Numbered from the stretch's first letter, positions 25,195-35,415 are shown. The stretch: 45,289 bases of DNA from Sphaerochaeta sp. (GCA_004294855.1 SHOI01000004.1:1-45289); one strand, 5' to 3'. The notes: generated by a model not told the origin, from the letters alone. Numbers and translations: made by a program.

Positions 25195-25878
25195 TTAGAG
25201 TGAGAGGTCACGTACGTCGACGCGAACACCCGGACCCATCGTCGAAGCGAGGGTTACGCTGGCCAGGTAGTCGCCTTTTGCATCGGCGGGCTTTTTGCGG
25301 ATCACTTCGCGCACCACTTCAAGCGTGTTCTCCTTGACATGGGCGGGATCCATCGAAACCTTGCCGACGGCGAGGTGGACAACCCCGGTTCTATCAGAGC
25401 GGAACTCGACTCGACCTTTCATCAACTCGGCGAGAGCGCCGGTGATATCGTTGGTAACGGTCTGAGTTTTGGGGTTGGGCATCAAGCCCCGGCGACCGAG
25501 GATCGGCCCGAGTCGGCCGACATCCTTCATCATGTCCGGAGTAGCAACCGCCACATCAAAATCCATCCAACCCTTGCGAATCTGTTCAATCAGGTCATCA
25601 TCACCGACGTAGGTCGCTCCCGCAGCCCGCGCTTCATCCGCTTTCTCGCCTTTTGCAAAGACGAGAACACGCTTCTGAGCACTGAACTGATGGGGCAGGA
25701 CGACCGTGTCGCGAACACTCTGACTCTTCTTGAGAGTCAGTTTGATATGCACCTCGACCGTCTCGTCGAACTTGGCGAACGCCGCCTCTTTTACGAGCGC
25801 GGTGGCCTCATCCAACGTATAAAACTTCGTTCGATCGACTTTCTCGGCGGATGCACGATATTTTTTTCCGTGTTTCAT
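25195..25878 (-). CDS. rplA: 50S ribosomal protein L1
   Basis: A 227-residue L1. The signature LGRRGLMPNPKTQTVTNDI (about residues 128-146) is clear. L1 forms the mobile stalk at the E site and, in many bacteria, binds its own mRNA to repress rplK-rplA. A matching leader structure lies upstream of rplK (26354-26389). Its ATG shares one base with the rplK stop. Confidence 0.97.
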   Translation of the reverse strand: MKHGKKYRASAEKVDRTKFYTLDEATALVKEAAFAKFDETVEVHIKLTLKKSQSVRDTVVLPHQFSAQKRVLVFAKGEKADEARAAGATYVGDDDLIEQIRKGWMDFDVAVATPDMMKDVGRLGPILGRRGLMPNPKTQTVTNDITGALAELMKGRVEFRSDRTGVVHLAVGKVSMDPAHVKENTLEVVREVIRKKPADAKGDYLASVTLASTMGPGVRVDVRDLSL

Positions 25879-26309
25879 TACTTCTCAACCTCCACACCCA
25901 TGCTGCGAGCGGTTCCCGCAACGATCTTCATCGCTGCTTCAAGGTCGTTCGCGTTCAAGTCCGGCATTTTGGTCTTGGCGATCTCCATCACCTGATCCTT
26001 CGTCAGTTTACCGACTTTGGTCTTGTTGGGAGTACCGCTACCATGTGCGATTCCCAATGCCCTCTTGATCAGGACGGCAGCGGGAGGAGTCTTCAGGATG
26101 AAACTGAAGGTCCTATCGGCATACACGGTAATGACAACGGGAAGCACAAGTCCGGGTTCGTAGTTCTTCGTCTTTTCGTTGAACTCCTGGACAAACTGAG
26201 GGGCACTGACGCCATGAGGGCCGAGCGCCGGACCGACCGGGGGCGCGGGGGTGGCCTTCTGGGCAGGGCACTGCAATTTGATGATTGCAGTCACCTTCTT
26301 CTTTGCCAT
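25878..26309 (-). CDS. rplK: 50S ribosomal protein L11
   Basis: A 143-residue L11. The N domain begins with [21 protein letters not shown]-like residues (about 7-26) and includes [15 protein letters not shown]. The C-terminal 23S rRNA-binding domain has [13 protein letters not shown]11 is part of the GTPase centre, the thiostrepton site, and is needed for stringent-factor sensing. AAGGAG lies 8 bases upstream. Confidence 0.96.
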   Translation of the reverse strand: MAKKKVTAIIKLQCPAQKATPAPPVGPALGPHGVSAPQFVQEFNEKTKNYEPGLVLPVVITVYADRTFSFILKTPPAAVLIKRALGIAHGSGTPNKTKVGKLTKDQVMEIAKTKMPDLNANDLEAAMKIVAGTARSMGVEVEK

Positions 26310-26353
26310 GTTCCTTTCTCCTTACACAAGCTCACCTGTATGGCGTCTTGCGC

Positions 26354-26389
26354 TGGTATTAACGCCTGTCAACGACAGGCTCCCACCTC
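26354..26389 (-). promoter_or_regulatory. probable L1-binding autoregulatory leader of rplK-rplA
   Basis: On the minus strand GAGGTGGGAG is followed by a 7-bp hairpin (GCCTGTC/GACAGGC, loop GTT) and then GTTAATACCA. The outer GGT pairs with ACC, leaving GGGAG and GTTAAT unpaired. This kinked-helix layout is what I know from L1-binding mRNA leaders. An alternative CTCCC/GGGAG pairing (about 26381-26402) would exclude it. The assignment rests on recall, not on a model search. Confidence 0.55.
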
Positions 26390-26447
26390 ATAACGAGGGA
26401 GTTTGCATTTTTACATGGACACTTGTTAAAAATCAGAAAACTCTCGT

Positions 26448-26472
26448 GTAAGATCCTGTCCACGAATCTTAC
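26448..26472 (-). terminator. terminator-like hairpin behind nusG
   Basis: A 7-bp stem, GTAAGAT with ATCTTAC, includes the nusG stop codon. It is followed within about 20 bases by TTTTCTGATTTTT on the minus strand. The stem is weak in GC, so partial termination is the most that can be claimed. Confidence 0.4.
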
Positions 26473-27029
26473 GGAATCTTTTCTACTTGTAAAAAGTCCA
26501 CTTCAACCGGAGTGGATCGGCCGAAAATTCCCACCGAGACGCGCATTCGCGCTTTCTCGAGGTTGACCTCCTCGATCGTTCCGACGAAGGATTCGAAGGG
26601 GCCGTCGACAATCCTGACCTGTTCGCCGACAGCGAACGTCTGTTTGGGCTTGAACACCTTTTCTGCGGGAAGGTCGCCGGTCTTCTGAAAGAGGCTCTTC
26701 TCCTCCGCCTTTGAAAGCGGTTGGGGCTTGACCCGATCGGTAGGAGTAACAAACCCTGAAACACCCTGGATTCGGCGAATCTTGGTAACCCACGTCTTCC
26801 AGCTGTGCTCCGGCAGCTCGAGCTCGACAAGAATATATCCGGGAAGAAGCTTTCGCTTCACTTCGCGTTTCTGTCCGTCCTTTATTTCAATGACCGTTTC
26901 CATCGGCACCTTCACATCGGTGCAGACAAGGGCGAAATCCGTATCGGACTCGCGCATCTTGTTGATGATCCGCTCAATCTTTTGCTCGTACCCGGAATAG
27001 GTCTGTACTACATACCAGCCTTTTGCCAT
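26469..27029 (-). CDS. nusG: transcription termination/antitermination factor NusG
   Basis: A 186-residue NusG. The NGN domain starts KGWYVVQTYSGYEQKIERII, and the C-terminal KOW domain has FAVGEQVRIVDGPFESFVGT (about residues 130-149). It binds RNA polymerase, couples it to S10 on the ribosome and aids Rho. I chose the ATG at 27029, which has AGGG at the right distance, over the TTG two codons upstream. It follows secE by 8 bases. Confidence 0.97.
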   Translation of the reverse strand: MAKGWYVVQTYSGYEQKIERIINKMRESDTDFALVCTDVKVPMETVIEIKDGQKREVKRKLLPGYILVELELPEHSWKTWVTKIRRIQGVSGFVTPTDRVKPQPLSKAEEKSLFQKTGDLPAEKVFKPKQTFAVGEQVRIVDGPFESFVGTIEEVNLEKARMRVSVGIFGRSTPVEVDFLQVEKIP

Positions 27030-27037
27030 GCTCAACC

Positions 27038-27218
27038 CTATAAGATGAAGAGAATTCCTCTCAAGAGAAGGAAATCCACCAAACCCAGGAAGACAGCGAC
27101 AAGAATCGTGGAAACGAGGACAACCTTGGTAGAAGAAATCACCGCTTCCCGGGAGGGCCAGACGACCTTCTTCAGTTCAAGATATGATTCCTTAAAATAC
27201 TTGATGATTTTCTTCATG
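27038..27218 (-). CDS. secE: preprotein translocase subunit SecE, read only with +1 frameshift
   Basis: From the ATG at 27218 (AAGGAG 8 bases upstream) the reading is MKKIIKYFKESYL, then TGA at 27177-27179. Skipping one base at CTT TGA gives ELKKVVWPSREAVISS, the SecE cytoplasmic signature, then one membrane helix and the natural end FIL followed by TAG. The full product would be 59 residues, normal for SecE. The downstream frame has no ATG, GTG or TTG before the conserved region. TAT CTT TGA matches the prfB frameshift site. A one-base sequence error is the main alternative. It lies between tRNA-Trp and nusG, the usual place. Confidence 0.88.
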
Positions 27219-27255
27219 AGACAGGCTCCTTGTATTCAAAGGATCGAGAAGCGAA

Positions 27256-27329
27256 CAGGCCAAGAAGGATTCGAACCCTCAACATCCGGTTTTGGAGACC
27301 GGCGCTCTACCAATTGGAGCTATTGGCCT
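27256..27329 (-). tRNA. tRNA-Trp (anticodon CCA)
   Basis: A full cloverleaf: acceptor AGGCCAA/TTGGCCT, D stem GCTC/GAGC, anticodon stem CCGGT/ACCGG with loop CTCCAAA (anticodon CCA), and a T arm with TTCGAAT. The discriminator is G, as expected for tRNA-Trp. The 3' CCA is not encoded. Its position ahead of secE is conserved in many bacteria. Confidence 0.97.
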
Positions 27330-27352
27330 ATTAGCTTCTCGATCGCTATAAC

Positions 27353-27529
27353 CTATTTAATCTTCGTCTCGCGGTGCAAGGTGTGCTTGCGGTCATGCGG
27401 ACAATACTTGCTGAACTCCAATTTGTTCGGGAGATTCCGCCGATTTTTCTCGGTGGTATAGTTTCTCCGCTTGCATTCGGTGCACTGGAGAGCAATCTTC
27501 TCAACAGGACCTTTTTTATCCTTAGCCAT
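27353..27529 (-). CDS. rpmG: 50S ribosomal protein L33, three-cysteine variant
   Basis: A 58-residue L33, starting [20 protein letters not shown] and ending [18 protein letters not shown]. The first CxxC (C16, C19) and one later Cys (KYC) remain. The fourth ligand position reads Asp in place of Cys (CPHD), so the zinc site is incomplete or uses a nearby His. I chose the ATG with GAGGAG upstream. The open frame continues 29 codons further but crosses the gap toward tRNA-Thr. Confidence 0.95.
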   Translation of the reverse strand: MAKDKKGPVEKIALQCTECKRRNYTTEKNRRNLPNKLEFSKYCPHDRKHTLHRETKIK

Positions 27530-27574
27530 ATTCTGCTCCTCGTCGGATCCATCCACTTTCGGTGATGAAAAAAG

Positions 27575-27647
27575 AGCCCCCGAACGGAATCGAACCGTTG
27601 ACCTCAACCTTACCATGGTTGCGCTCTGCCGACTGAGCTACAAGGGC
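27575..27647 (-). tRNA. tRNA-Thr (anticodon GGT)
   Basis: A 73-base cloverleaf: acceptor GCCCTTG/CGGGGGC with two G-T pairs, D stem GCTC/GAGC, anticodon stem CAACC/GGTTG with loop ATGGTAA (anticodon GGT), T loop TTCGATT and discriminator T. CCA is not encoded. It is the first gene of the supercluster transcript. Confidence 0.97.
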
Positions 27648-27689
27648 ATCGGGCGTATAACAGCGGCAGCGTCATTACACGCAAAAGCT

Positions 27690-27719
27690 AAGTTACCAAA
27701 GAAGCATGGCTTTTGTCAA
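27690..27719 (-). promoter_or_regulatory. promoter of the tRNA-Thr/rpmG/secE/rpoBC supercluster
   Basis: Minus-strand -35 TTGACA (27714-27719), an 18-base spacer and -10 TAACTT (27690-27695) lie about 40 bases before tRNA-Thr. It is divergent from the glgP promoter. Confidence 0.75.
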
Positions 27720-27744
27720 TATGCTTCATCCTTCTTTATGGTGG

Positions 27745-27773
27745 TTGCCCCGATGGGATCGTTTCGGTATAGT
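27745..27773 (+). promoter_or_regulatory. promoter of glgP
   Basis: TTGCCC (27745-27750), a 17-base spacer and TATAGT (27768-27773) end 38 bases before the glgP ATG. It lies back to back with the ribosomal supercluster promoter. Confidence 0.65.
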
Positions 27774-27811
27774 TTCACTCATTGTATGCTATTAAGCAGT
27801 AAGGAGTTCTC

Positions 27812-30325
27812 ATGTCGAACCGTGAAAAAACAAGATACGGCCATACCGCCAGGGATATTGCTCAGGATTTCGCCGAACATCTTAAATATAGTCAGGATGC
27901 CGACCTCGTCCATACCACCGACGAAGGCCGCTACACCGCCTTGGCTCTCTCAATCCGCGATCGCATCGTCCATCGCTGGAATCAAAGCAGAAAAACCCAG
28001 CGCCAAGGGGATTCGAAACGGGTATACTACCTCTCCCTCGAATTCCTCATGGGTCGGGCGATGAGCAACAACATCATCAACCTCGGAATTGAAGAGGAAG
28101 TGCGCCAGGCCCTCGCCTCCCTTGGATACACCTACGAAGAGCTTGAGGCCGTGGAAAGCGACGCCGGCCTCGGCAACGGCGGCTTGGGACGGCTGGCCGC
28201 GTGTTTCCTCGACTCTCTGGCGACGCTTGAGATTCCCGCCTATGGCTACGGAATCCGGTACAACTACGGAATTTTCCGCCAGCAGATCAAAAACGGCTGG
28301 CAAGTCGAACAGCCGGACAACTGGCTGCGAGCGGGCAACCCCTGGGAGATCGTCCGTCCCGATGTCGTCTACCCCGTCGGGTTCGGCGGATCGGTTCAAG
28401 TCATCCGCGAAGGGGGCAAGGACTTCTTCAAATGGACTCCCTCCGAAACGGTCTTGGGCGTTGCCCACGACATGCCGATCATCGGCTATGGGGCCAACAC
28501 GGTGAACACCCTGCGACTCTGGTCAGCGAAAAGTGTCGACGAGTTCGACTTCGCCGAGTTCAACGAAGGCGACTACACCGAAGCGGTGCGCTCCAAGATC
28601 ACCGCTGAAAACCTCAGCCAAGTTCTTTACCCCAACGATACGCTGTACATGGGGAAGGAGCTCAGGCTGAAGCAGCAGTACTTCTTCGTCTCCTGCTCGT
28701 TGAATGACATCATCCGGCGCTTCAAACGGAACGGCCGCCACGATTGGAACGCGTTCAACGAGTTTGCGGCGATCCAGATGAACGACACCCACCCGAGCCT
28801 TGCGGTTCCCGAACTGATGCGCCTGCTTGTCGACATCGAGGGTCTTTCCTGGGAGAAGGCGTGGGAGATCACCGTTTCCAGCCTTGGCTACACCAACCAC
28901 ACCCTGATGCCCGAGGCGCTGGAGAAGTGGAGCGTCCCGATGATGGGCTCGCTTCTGCCCCGTCACCTTCAGATCATCTATGAGATCAACTATCGCTTCA
29001 TCCAGGAAGCGGTGAGCCACTTCCCGCTCCAGCCGCAGATTCTCAATCAGATCTCGATCATCGAGGAATCCAATCCGAAGCATGTGCGGATGGCCAATCT
29101 GGCGATCGTCGGCAGCCACTCCACCAACGGGGTCGCCGCCCTCCACAGCCAGCTGCTCCGTGATTCGATGTTCCCCCACTTCAACACGATCTTCCCCGAC
29201 CGGTTCAACAACAAGACCAACGGGATCACCCAGCGCCGCTGGTTGCTCGCCTCGAATCCCGAGCTGAGCAAGCTGATCACCAAAGCGATCGGAAGCGGAT
29301 GGATCACCGACTTCTCCCGGATGGCGAAGCTGAAGAAGTTTGCCGACGATTCCTCGTTCGTTGCCGATTTCGCCAAGATCAAAGCGGCAAACAAGGTGCG
29401 GGCTTCCAACTTCCTTCGCACCGACACCTCGATCATCCTGAACCCGAACACGTTCTTCGATGTGCAGGTGAAGCGGATCCACGAGTACAAGCGCCAGCTG
29501 CTCAACGTGCTGAACATCCTCTACATCTACAACGACCTCAAGCGGGGCGGTGAAGAGACCAGAGACATGGAGCCCACCACCTTCCTCTTCGGCGGAAAGG
29601 CGGCTCCGGGATACGTCAATGCGAAACTGATCATCAAACTGATCAACAACATCGCCCAGGTCATCAATGCCGACCAGGAAGTCAACGACCGGCTTAAAGT
29701 TCACTTTCTGCCAAACTACCGCGTTACGATGGCCGAAGCGTTGATTCCCGCGACCAACCTGAGCCAGCAGATTTCAACGGCGGGTACCGAAGCGTCGGGA
29801 ACGGGCAACATGAAGTTCATGATCAACGGAGCGTTGACGATCGGCACGCTGGACGGAGCGAACATCGAAATCGCCGAAGAAGCGGGAGCGGAAAACCTCT
29901 TCATCTTCGGAAACACCGAAGAGCAGATCGAAGCGCTTCGCCCTTCCTACGATCCCCACTCCTATATCAGGAGCAATCCCAAGATCCGAGCAATCGTCGA
30001 TTTGCTGCAAAGCGGCTACTTCAACGTCAATGAGCCGGGGATCTTCGATCCCCTCTATCGCTCCTTACTGAAGGAGGGGGATCGCTACTTCCTCTTCGCC
30101 GATCTGCAGATGTACGCCGATGCCCATCGAAAAGCCCGCGAGCTGTACATCCTCGATCAGACGGAATGGAACCGCAAGGCAGTCCTCAATGTCGCCAGCG
30201 GTTCAAAGTTCTCAAGCGATCGGACGATCAGCGAATACGCCGAGGAGATCTGGAAGATCAAGAGCTTGCCGGTAAAGCAGAACGGGCATGATGACACAGT
30301 CCTTGAAGATGCCCGAAAGCGCTGA
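27812..30325 (+). CDS. glgP: glycogen/starch phosphorylase
   Basis: An 837-residue GT35 alpha-glucan phosphorylase. It releases glucose-1-phosphate from glycogen or maltodextrin with phosphate. The family blocks YYLSLEFLMGR, GLGNGGLGRLAACF and EASGTGNMKFMINGALTIG are intact; Lys668 in GNMKF is the pyridoxal-phosphate lysine. The length matches bacterial GlgP. AAGGAG lies 5 bases before the ATG. No other glycogen genes are next to it, and it ends in a clear terminator, so it is monocistronic. Whether it prefers glycogen or maltodextrin cannot be told. Confidence 0.97.
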   Translation: MSNREKTRYGHTARDIAQDFAEHLKYSQDADLVHTTDEGRYTALALSIRDRIVHRWNQSRKTQRQGDSKRVYYLSLEFLMGRAMSNNIINLGIEEEVRQALASLGYTYEELEAVESDAGLGNGGLGRLAACFLDSLATLEIPAYGYGIRYNYGIFRQQIKNGWQVEQPDNWLRAGNPWEIVRPDVVYPVGFGGSVQVIREGGKDFFKWTPSETVLGVAHDMPIIGYGANTVNTLRLWSAKSVDEFDFAEFNEGDYTEAVRSKITAENLSQVLYPNDTLYMGKELRLKQQYFFVSCSLNDIIRRFKRNGRHDWNAFNEFAAIQMNDTHPSLAVPELMRLLVDIEGLSWEKAWEITVSSLGYTNHTLMPEALEKWSVPMMGSLLPRHLQIIYEINYRFIQEAVSHFPLQPQILNQISIIEESNPKHVRMANLAIVGSHSTNGVAALHSQLLRDSMFPHFNTIFPDRFNNKTNGITQRRWLLASNPELSKLITKAIGSGWITDFSRMAKLKKFADDSSFVADFAKIKAANKVRASNFLRTDTSIILNPNTFFDVQVKRIHEYKRQLLNVLNILYIYNDLKRGGEETRDMEPTTFLFGGKAAPGYVNAKLIIKLINNIAQVINADQEVNDRLKVHFLPNYRVTMAEALIPATNLSQQISTAGTEASGTGNMKFMINGALTIGTLDGANIEIAEEAGAENLFIFGNTEEQIEALRPSYDPHSYIRSNPKIRAIVDLLQSGYFNVNEPGIFDPLYRSLLKEGDRYFLFADLQMYADAHRKARELYILDQTEWNRKAVLNVASGSKFSSDRTISEYAEEIWKIKSLPVKQNGHDDTVLEDARKR

Positions 30326-30334
30326 AGACCGTCT

Positions 30335-30368
30335 AACAAGTCGCCTTCTCGTCAGGGTGACTTGTTTT
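30335..30368 (+). terminator. glgP terminator
   Basis: An 11-bp stem (AACAAGTCGCC with GGTGACTTGTT, one G-T pair, 10-base loop) running into TTTT starts 9 bases after the glgP stop. Confidence 0.85.
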
Positions 30369-30463
30369 CGTCACTGTCGGTTTCATTAATTGATTGCCCC
30401 ATAAGAAGAATCTCACAAAGGATCATATGCCTGCCGGGTTTTCGTCATTCAGGGCAATCGACT

Positions 30464-30478
30464 GCTATATTTACGGCA
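30464..30478 (+). promoter_or_regulatory. extended -10 promoter of the HTH gene, leaderless start likely
   Basis: The sequence TGCTATATT (TATATT at 30466-30471) ends 6 bases before ATG 30478. A transcript begun at the usual distance would start at the ATG itself. No good -35 box and no ribosome binding site are visible for that ATG. Confidence 0.4.
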
Positions 30479-30858
30479 TGGAATCGTTCTGGAACCGCGT
30501 TGCAAACCTGCTTAACACCTCCACCGTCGTAGAGCTTGCCCAAATCCTCGATGTGAAGCGCTCGACCCTCTCCAGCTGGATCCACAGCGACCGCCGGCCT
30601 CCCATGGAGGTTCTGTTGAAGATCACCAGACTGACCGGAGTGGATATCCACCGGCTTGAACGGGGCTTCTCCTACTCGCTCGAGGAGGATGACGAGGTCG
30701 CCGAGCATCACACCTCGATCAAGCGGTTCGAACTGATCGAGTTCATCAACTCCCTCGATGATGAAGAGCTCGAGGTGGCTTGGGCGTTCGTGCGCCTCTG
30801 TGAGCGGCGAGCGGTTAAAACCCGAACCTCGAAACCAGTGCAGCAACCGAAGGGGTGA
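30478..30858 (+). CDS. small helix-turn-helix protein
   Basis: A 126-residue protein. Residues about 13-60 (LNTSTVVELAQILDVKRSTL, then SSWIHSDRRPPMEVLLKITR) form a Cro/CI-like helix-turn-helix. An acidic middle (SLEEDDEVAEHH) and a helical C-terminus follow. It probably binds DNA; the target is unknown. The start is uncertain: ATG 30427 has a possible AAAGGA site and would add 17 residues, but the family-like start MESFWNRV fits 30478. Its 3' end overlaps the convergent DUF554 gene by 44 bases. Confidence 0.75.
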   Translation: MESFWNRVANLLNTSTVVELAQILDVKRSTLSSWIHSDRRPPMEVLLKITRLTGVDIHRLERGFSYSLEEDDEVAEHHTSIKRFELIEFINSLDDEELEVAWAFVRLCERRAVKTRTSKPVQQPKG

Positions 30859-31543
30859 GGATCGCGAAGATCGGTGCCAGAATCATCGCCGGAAGAAAGT
30901 TCCCGGTTTTCGTCTTGCGGATGTTCAACAGGTTGAACCCGATCATCAGCAGCAGGACTCCCCCGACCGCCCCGAGCTCTCCGATTCCCCGCTCGCCGAG
31001 GATCGGTTCGATCCACCCGCCGGCAAGGGTGAAGAACCCCTGATAGACAAGCACGAAGAGCGCGCTGGCGATCACTCCCGGTCCGTAGACGGAAGCGAAA
31101 ATCACCGCCATCGCCCCGTCCATGATCGATTTGATCATGATCAGGCGATAGTCGCCGACGGTTCCCGCTTGAATCGAGCCGAGGACCGTCATCGCCCCGG
31201 AGCAGAACAGCAGCGACGCATTCAGAAATCCGAGGGCGAAGTTCCTGGCCTGTTCGCCGTCGGACGCCCCTCGGCTCGTCACGCTCTCCATCCGGGTTCC
31301 GAGGGCCAGAATCCGATCCTCAATCTTCAACCAATACCCCAACGCTCCGCCGAGGGCAAGGGCAAACAGCATCAAAAGATAGGATGATGTCGCCATCGCC
31401 ATGGAAAATCCGAGGATGAGGGTGATCAAACCGCTGGAGGTGAAGATGATCTCTTCAAAGGAAGGTTTCAGCCTGCTTTTCACGAGCAGACCGATCAGGG
31501 AGCCGATGACGATCGTCAGGGCGTTGAAATAGGTGGCTATCAT
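30815..31543 (-). CDS. DUF554 family membrane protein
   Basis: A 242-residue very hydrophobic protein with about six to seven membrane segments. It begins MIATYFNALTIVIGSLIGLL and carries ITLILGFSMAMATSS and SIMDGAMAVIFASVYGPGV, typical of the DUF554 (YdfK/YqgA-like) family. It sits in the inner membrane, and its transport or other role is unknown. No ribosome binding site is visible, and the promoter -10 lies only 10 bases upstream, so the message is probably leaderless. It is divergent from the nucleotidyltransferase gene and overlaps the HTH gene end to end. Confidence 0.85.
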   Translation of the reverse strand: MIATYFNALTIVIGSLIGLLVKSRLKPSFEEIIFTSSGLITLILGFSMAMATSSYLLMLFALALGGALGYWLKIEDRILALGTRMESVTSRGASDGEQARNFALGFLNASLLFCSGAMTVLGSIQAGTVGDYRLIMIKSIMDGAMAVIFASVYGPGVIASALFVLVYQGFFTLAGGWIEPILGERGIGELGAVGGVLLLMIGFNLLNIRKTKTGNFLPAMILAPIFAILTPSVAALVSRFGF

Positions 31544-31552
31544 AATGATTTG

Positions 31553-31562
31553 GAGTATACTC
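31553..31562. promoter_or_regulatory. palindromic -10 shared by two divergent genes
   Basis: The perfect palindrome GAGTATACTC gives TATACT on both strands. For the minus strand (DUF554) a -35 TTGAGC lies at 31577-31582 with a 17-base spacer. For the plus strand (nucleotidyltransferase, ATG 31570) no good -35 is seen. Both start codons lie 8-10 bases from the -10, so both transcripts would be nearly leaderless, and the two polymerases would compete. Confidence 0.5.
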
Positions 31563-31569
31563 AGATTGT

Positions 31570-32142
31570 ATGGAAGGCTCAAGAACGACCCAAAACCTTC
31601 TTCTGGGCGCCGGGGGCGCTACGCGCAGCGGAGGGGAGAAGCTCTTTTGGATATATGAGAACAGACCGATCATCCACCACAGTGTCGCCAATTCGCTGAG
31701 GGCGAATCTTCCCACCATTCTGGTGCTCGGCTATCGGCACGCCGAGATTCGCTCGCTCATCGGAGATCTCGTCAAAGATCCTCTTTTGACCATTGTCATC
31801 AATGACAACTGGCAAGCGGGTCAGGGCTCCTCGACGAAGGTCGGAGCCCGTCTCCTTGATCGAAAAAAGCGATTTTTCATCTCGCTTGGAGACATGCCCC
31901 TCATCACTCCGAGCCACTACCGTTTCCTCGAACGGTTTTTGGAACCGGTCGTCCGACCGGTCGTGAACGGGAGGGTCGGTCATCCCGTCCTGCATGACCC
32001 GTTTCTCATCGATGAAATCCTGAAACAACCCGATTCCTTCACGATGAGGGAACTGCTGAGCGCCTATGAAATGAAAAAAATAGCGGTCGACGACCCGGCA
32101 TATATCCGGGACATCGACACACCACAGGAGTATAAGGCACTC

Positions 32143-32163
<21 letters not shown>
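31570..32163 (+). CDS. MobA/MocA-like nucleotidyltransferase
   Basis: A 197-residue NTP-transferase of the MobA-like fold. The P-loop-like start [17 protein letters not shown] (residues 10-26) is a variant of the family LAAGxSxRMGxxK. LGDMPLI (about residues 106-112) holds the metal-binding aspartate, and GHPVL and RDIDTPQEY complete the set. The nearest functional groups are molybdenum-cofactor cytidylyltransferase (MocA) and related enzymes. No molybdenum genes are nearby, so the substrate is open. The gene overlaps the end of clpB by 21 bases (convergent). Confidence 0.8.
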
Positions 32164-34710
<2,547 letters not shown>

Positions 34711-34734
34711 ATCACTTGTTGACGCAGTGATTTC

Positions 34735-35328
34735 TTATGCTTGCAGTCCTTCAAGATAGCAGGTGACGAGCTCTTTCGAGGTCTGTATCGAATAGGTGTC
34801 AAAGAACGCCACTTGGAAGCAGGATGCCTCGAGGAGCAGCATCAGATGATCGGCTACTTTATTCGCGTCACAGGCGATGATCTGTCCCTCTTTCATCCCT
34901 TGGTTCAAGAGACGCTTGAAGAGGATCGAAAGCTTTGCCGTCCGCCTGAGGATGATCGCGTTGAAATCAGTTCCTTCGCGCTTCATCTGCAGCATTACGT
35001 CCACCAAGCTGGTCAGCTCCCCTTCATGGTCGTGCGCTTCCTGCATGATATCGGTGCAGATGACCGTCAGACGCTTGAGGAAGGGCTGTTCGCTCGACCA
35101 GGCATAGGTTGCATAGCGGTTGAACATCCGGGCGGTGACCAGCTTGACCGCATAATAGTAGATATCCTCTTTGTCTTTGAAGTATTGATAGATCGTAGGT
35201 CGGGAGATGTTACACTCGCTGGCGATCAGGGAGAGGTTGGAATCCCGATACCCCTCACGCGCGAACACTTTCAGAGCGGTCTGTAAAATTCGCTCCTTCC
35301 GTGCTTCGTGATCGATTTTTTTGGGCAT
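34735..35328 (-). CDS. TetR family transcriptional regulator
   Basis: A 197-residue regulator. The N-terminal helix-turn-helix (about residues 8-55: ILQTALKVFAREGYRDSNLS, then ISRPTIYQYFKDKEDIY) is typical of TetR, with an all-helical ligand domain behind it. I chose the ATG at 35328, 7 bases after AGGAG, over the GTG two codons upstream. It lies directly before clpB and behind hsp20. A 28-bp inverted repeat over its promoter suggests autoregulation. The ligand is unknown. Confidence 0.9.
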   Translation of the reverse strand: MPKKIDHEARKERILQTALKVFAREGYRDSNLSLIASECNISRPTIYQYFKDKEDIYYYAVKLVTARMFNRYATYAWSSEQPFLKRLTVICTDIMQEAHDHEGELTSLVDVMLQMKREGTDFNAIILRRTAKLSILFKRLLNQGMKEGQIIACDANKVADHLMLLLEASCFQVAFFDTYSIQTSKELVTCYLEGLQA

Positions 35329-35343
35329 ACACACTCTCCTGTT

Positions 35344-35379
35344 TTCTACACTATATCACCATGTTGTAGAACTAAACAA
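35344..35379 (-). promoter_or_regulatory. tetR promoter with inverted-repeat operator
   Basis: -35 TTGTTT (35374-35379), an 18-base spacer and -10 TATAGT (35350-35355). The inverted repeat TTCTACA-N14-TGTAGAA (35344-35371) covers the spacer and the -10. TetR proteins commonly bind such sites over their own promoters. Binding here is inferred. Confidence 0.6.
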
Positions 35380-35387
35380 GCATTTTT

Positions 35388-35415
35388 GGAAGCCTTGCCC
35401 CTTGGCAAGGCCTCC
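35388..35415 (-). other. 12-bp hairpin between hsp20 and tetR
   Basis: A stem of 12 pairs (one G-T) with a 4-base loop starts 19 bases after the hsp20 stop. On the minus strand it is followed by AAAAATGC, not T residues. It could protect the 3' end of the hsp20 message or act as a Rho-linked pause. It is not a standard terminator. Confidence 0.5.

Noticed and set aside
27038-27218. secE as a pseudogene
   Set aside because: SecE is essential, the protein is perfectly conserved on both sides of the shift, and the site is a known slippery sequence. Recoding or a sequence error is more likely.
35388-35415. Intrinsic terminator behind hsp20
   Set aside because: The stem is strong but A residues, not T, follow on the transcribed strand.
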